Shown: one piece after another, positions 63,488 through 64,000 of the stretch
How positions within the stretch are numbered: position 1 is the stretch's first letter
How the letters are laid out: every line of letters starts with the position of its first letter
Source: Pseudomonas sp. MMS21 TM103
GTDB taxonomy: Bacteria; Pseudomonadota; Gammaproteobacteria; Pseudomonadales; Pseudomonadaceae
Direction of reading: 5' to 3'
DNA length: 64,000 bases
NCBI RefSeq assembly: GCF_022132145.1
Contig: NZ_JAJISP010000001.1
Location: 868,001-932,000, forward strand
Made by a program: the position numbers and the translations under genes
The notes under the pieces: generated by a model
Databases searched by the model: none
What the model was told of the DNA's origin: nothing
What the model saw: the letters and a program-made list of their open reading frames with translations, nothing else

Positions 63488-64000
63488 TTGTCATCCCTTA
63501 CCACCACCGAAGCCGGCCAAGCCGCCAGCGCCCGCAGCAAGAAACGCCTGACCGCCTTTCTTTTCGTGGTGCCGTTGCTGGCCTTTATTCTCCTGACCTT
63601 CGTTGCGCCTATCGGCAGCATGCTCTGGCGCAGCGCCTATCACCCGGCCGTGGCCGAACTGATCCCACTGACCCTGGCGGAACTGAAGCGCTGGGACGGT
63701 AAAGCAGTACCCGATGACACAACCCTGAACATATTTGCTCGCGAGCTGAATGGTCTGGCCAAGGAGCGCCTGTCTGGCAAACTGTCCGAGGAGTTCAACC
63801 GCGCCTACACCGGGATGTCCAGCGTGGTCAAATCCACTGCCCGACGCATCGGTCGGCTCAAGCCCGAACAGCTTGAGAGCGAGGGCGCCAAGACCCTGCT
63901 GCAGGCCCATCGCAACTGGAGCAAACCCGAGGTCTGGCATGCCATCCAACGTGCGGGCAAGGTCTACACCTACGACTATTACCTGACCGCCCTGGATCTG
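63488..64000 (+). CDS. ABC transporter permease (PotB/AgtC-like), 3' end missing
   Basis: 171 codons visible, running off the right edge. The TTG start has GAGGAG 7 bp upstream. One membrane helix (FLFVVPLLAFILLTFVAPIG, about 22-41) is followed by a long hydrophilic region of over 100 residues (LKRWDGKAVPDDTTLNIFAR, then VVKSTARRIGRLKPEQLE), an enlarged first periplasmic loop seen in AgtC-like permeases. The remaining helices are outside the window. Confidence 0.82.
   Translation, partial: MSSLTTTEAGQAASARSKKRLTAFLFVVPLLAFILLTFVAPIGSMLWRSAYHPAVAELIPLTLAELKRWDGKAVPDDTTLNIFARELNGLAKERLSGKLSEEFNRAYTGMSSVVKSTARRIGRLKPEQLESEGAKTLLQAHRNWSKPEVWHAIQRAGKVYTYDYYLTALDL

Overview
The window looks like a chromosomal segment of a high-GC gammaproteobacterium in or near Pseudomonas. 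The main evidence is the stretch from about 32.3 to 53.7 kb. There hslR, a retropepsin-like rimB, rimK, envZ/ompR, tex, a thioesterase, gshA, argA, argE, a phosphate transporter with its DUF47 partner, a CYTH-CHAD protein and a PilB-like ATPase lie in the order I remember from Pseudomonas aeruginosa around PA5195-PA5210. The species cannot be named from this alone. No rRNA, tRNA, CRISPR array, transposase or integron integrase was seen.

Layout. 0-6.4 kb: the 5' part of a sodium/solute symporter with its DUF4212 partner (minus strand), then single small enzymes (GST, OsmC-like, DinB-like, nitrilase-like, GFA-like, ArsN2-like) and a tiny DUF3096 membrane protein. 6.4-16.4 kb: a chemoreceptor, a secreted retropepsin-like protein, an HD-GYP phosphodiesterase, DbpA, a REP-type repeat pair, a TldD/PmbA protease pair and a periplasmic solute-binding protein. 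16.9-18.6 kb: an AT-rich island of three cassette-like genes separated by attC-type recombination sites with no integrase nearby; it contrasts sharply with its flanks. 18.8-32.2 kb: an SsuABC/TauABC-type transporter, a methyltransferase facing a GlxA-type regulator, a macrodomain protein, a subtilase, a flavoprotein, two GSTs under a TetR-like regulator with visible operators, a DJ-1/PfpI remnant, an SLC13/RCK transporter and an intradiol dioxygenase-like protein.

32.3-53.7 kb is the conserved core. rimB-rimK converges on a 1266-residue c-di-GMP protein (MASE1, LOV-like PAS, further PAS domains, GGDEF, EAL), and their stop codons overlap. Next come envZ/ompR, tex, glutathione synthesis (gshA), arginine synthesis (argA, argE) and phosphate uptake. 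53.9-64 kb: two divergent L,D-transpeptidases, an SPFH/NfeD pair, a truncated acetyltransferase remnant, a DUF2388 protein, an HDOD protein, RlmI, and a polyamine/aminovalerate-type ABC operon behind a very good sigma-54 promoter, running off the right edge.

The items most worth a second look are the integrase-less cassette island, the LOV-like c-di-GMP enzyme beside rimBK, a family of inverted-repeat elements at three intergenic sites, two decayed genes, and the sigma-54-driven transporter operon. All identifications come from reading the sequence and from memory of the families; no database search was run.
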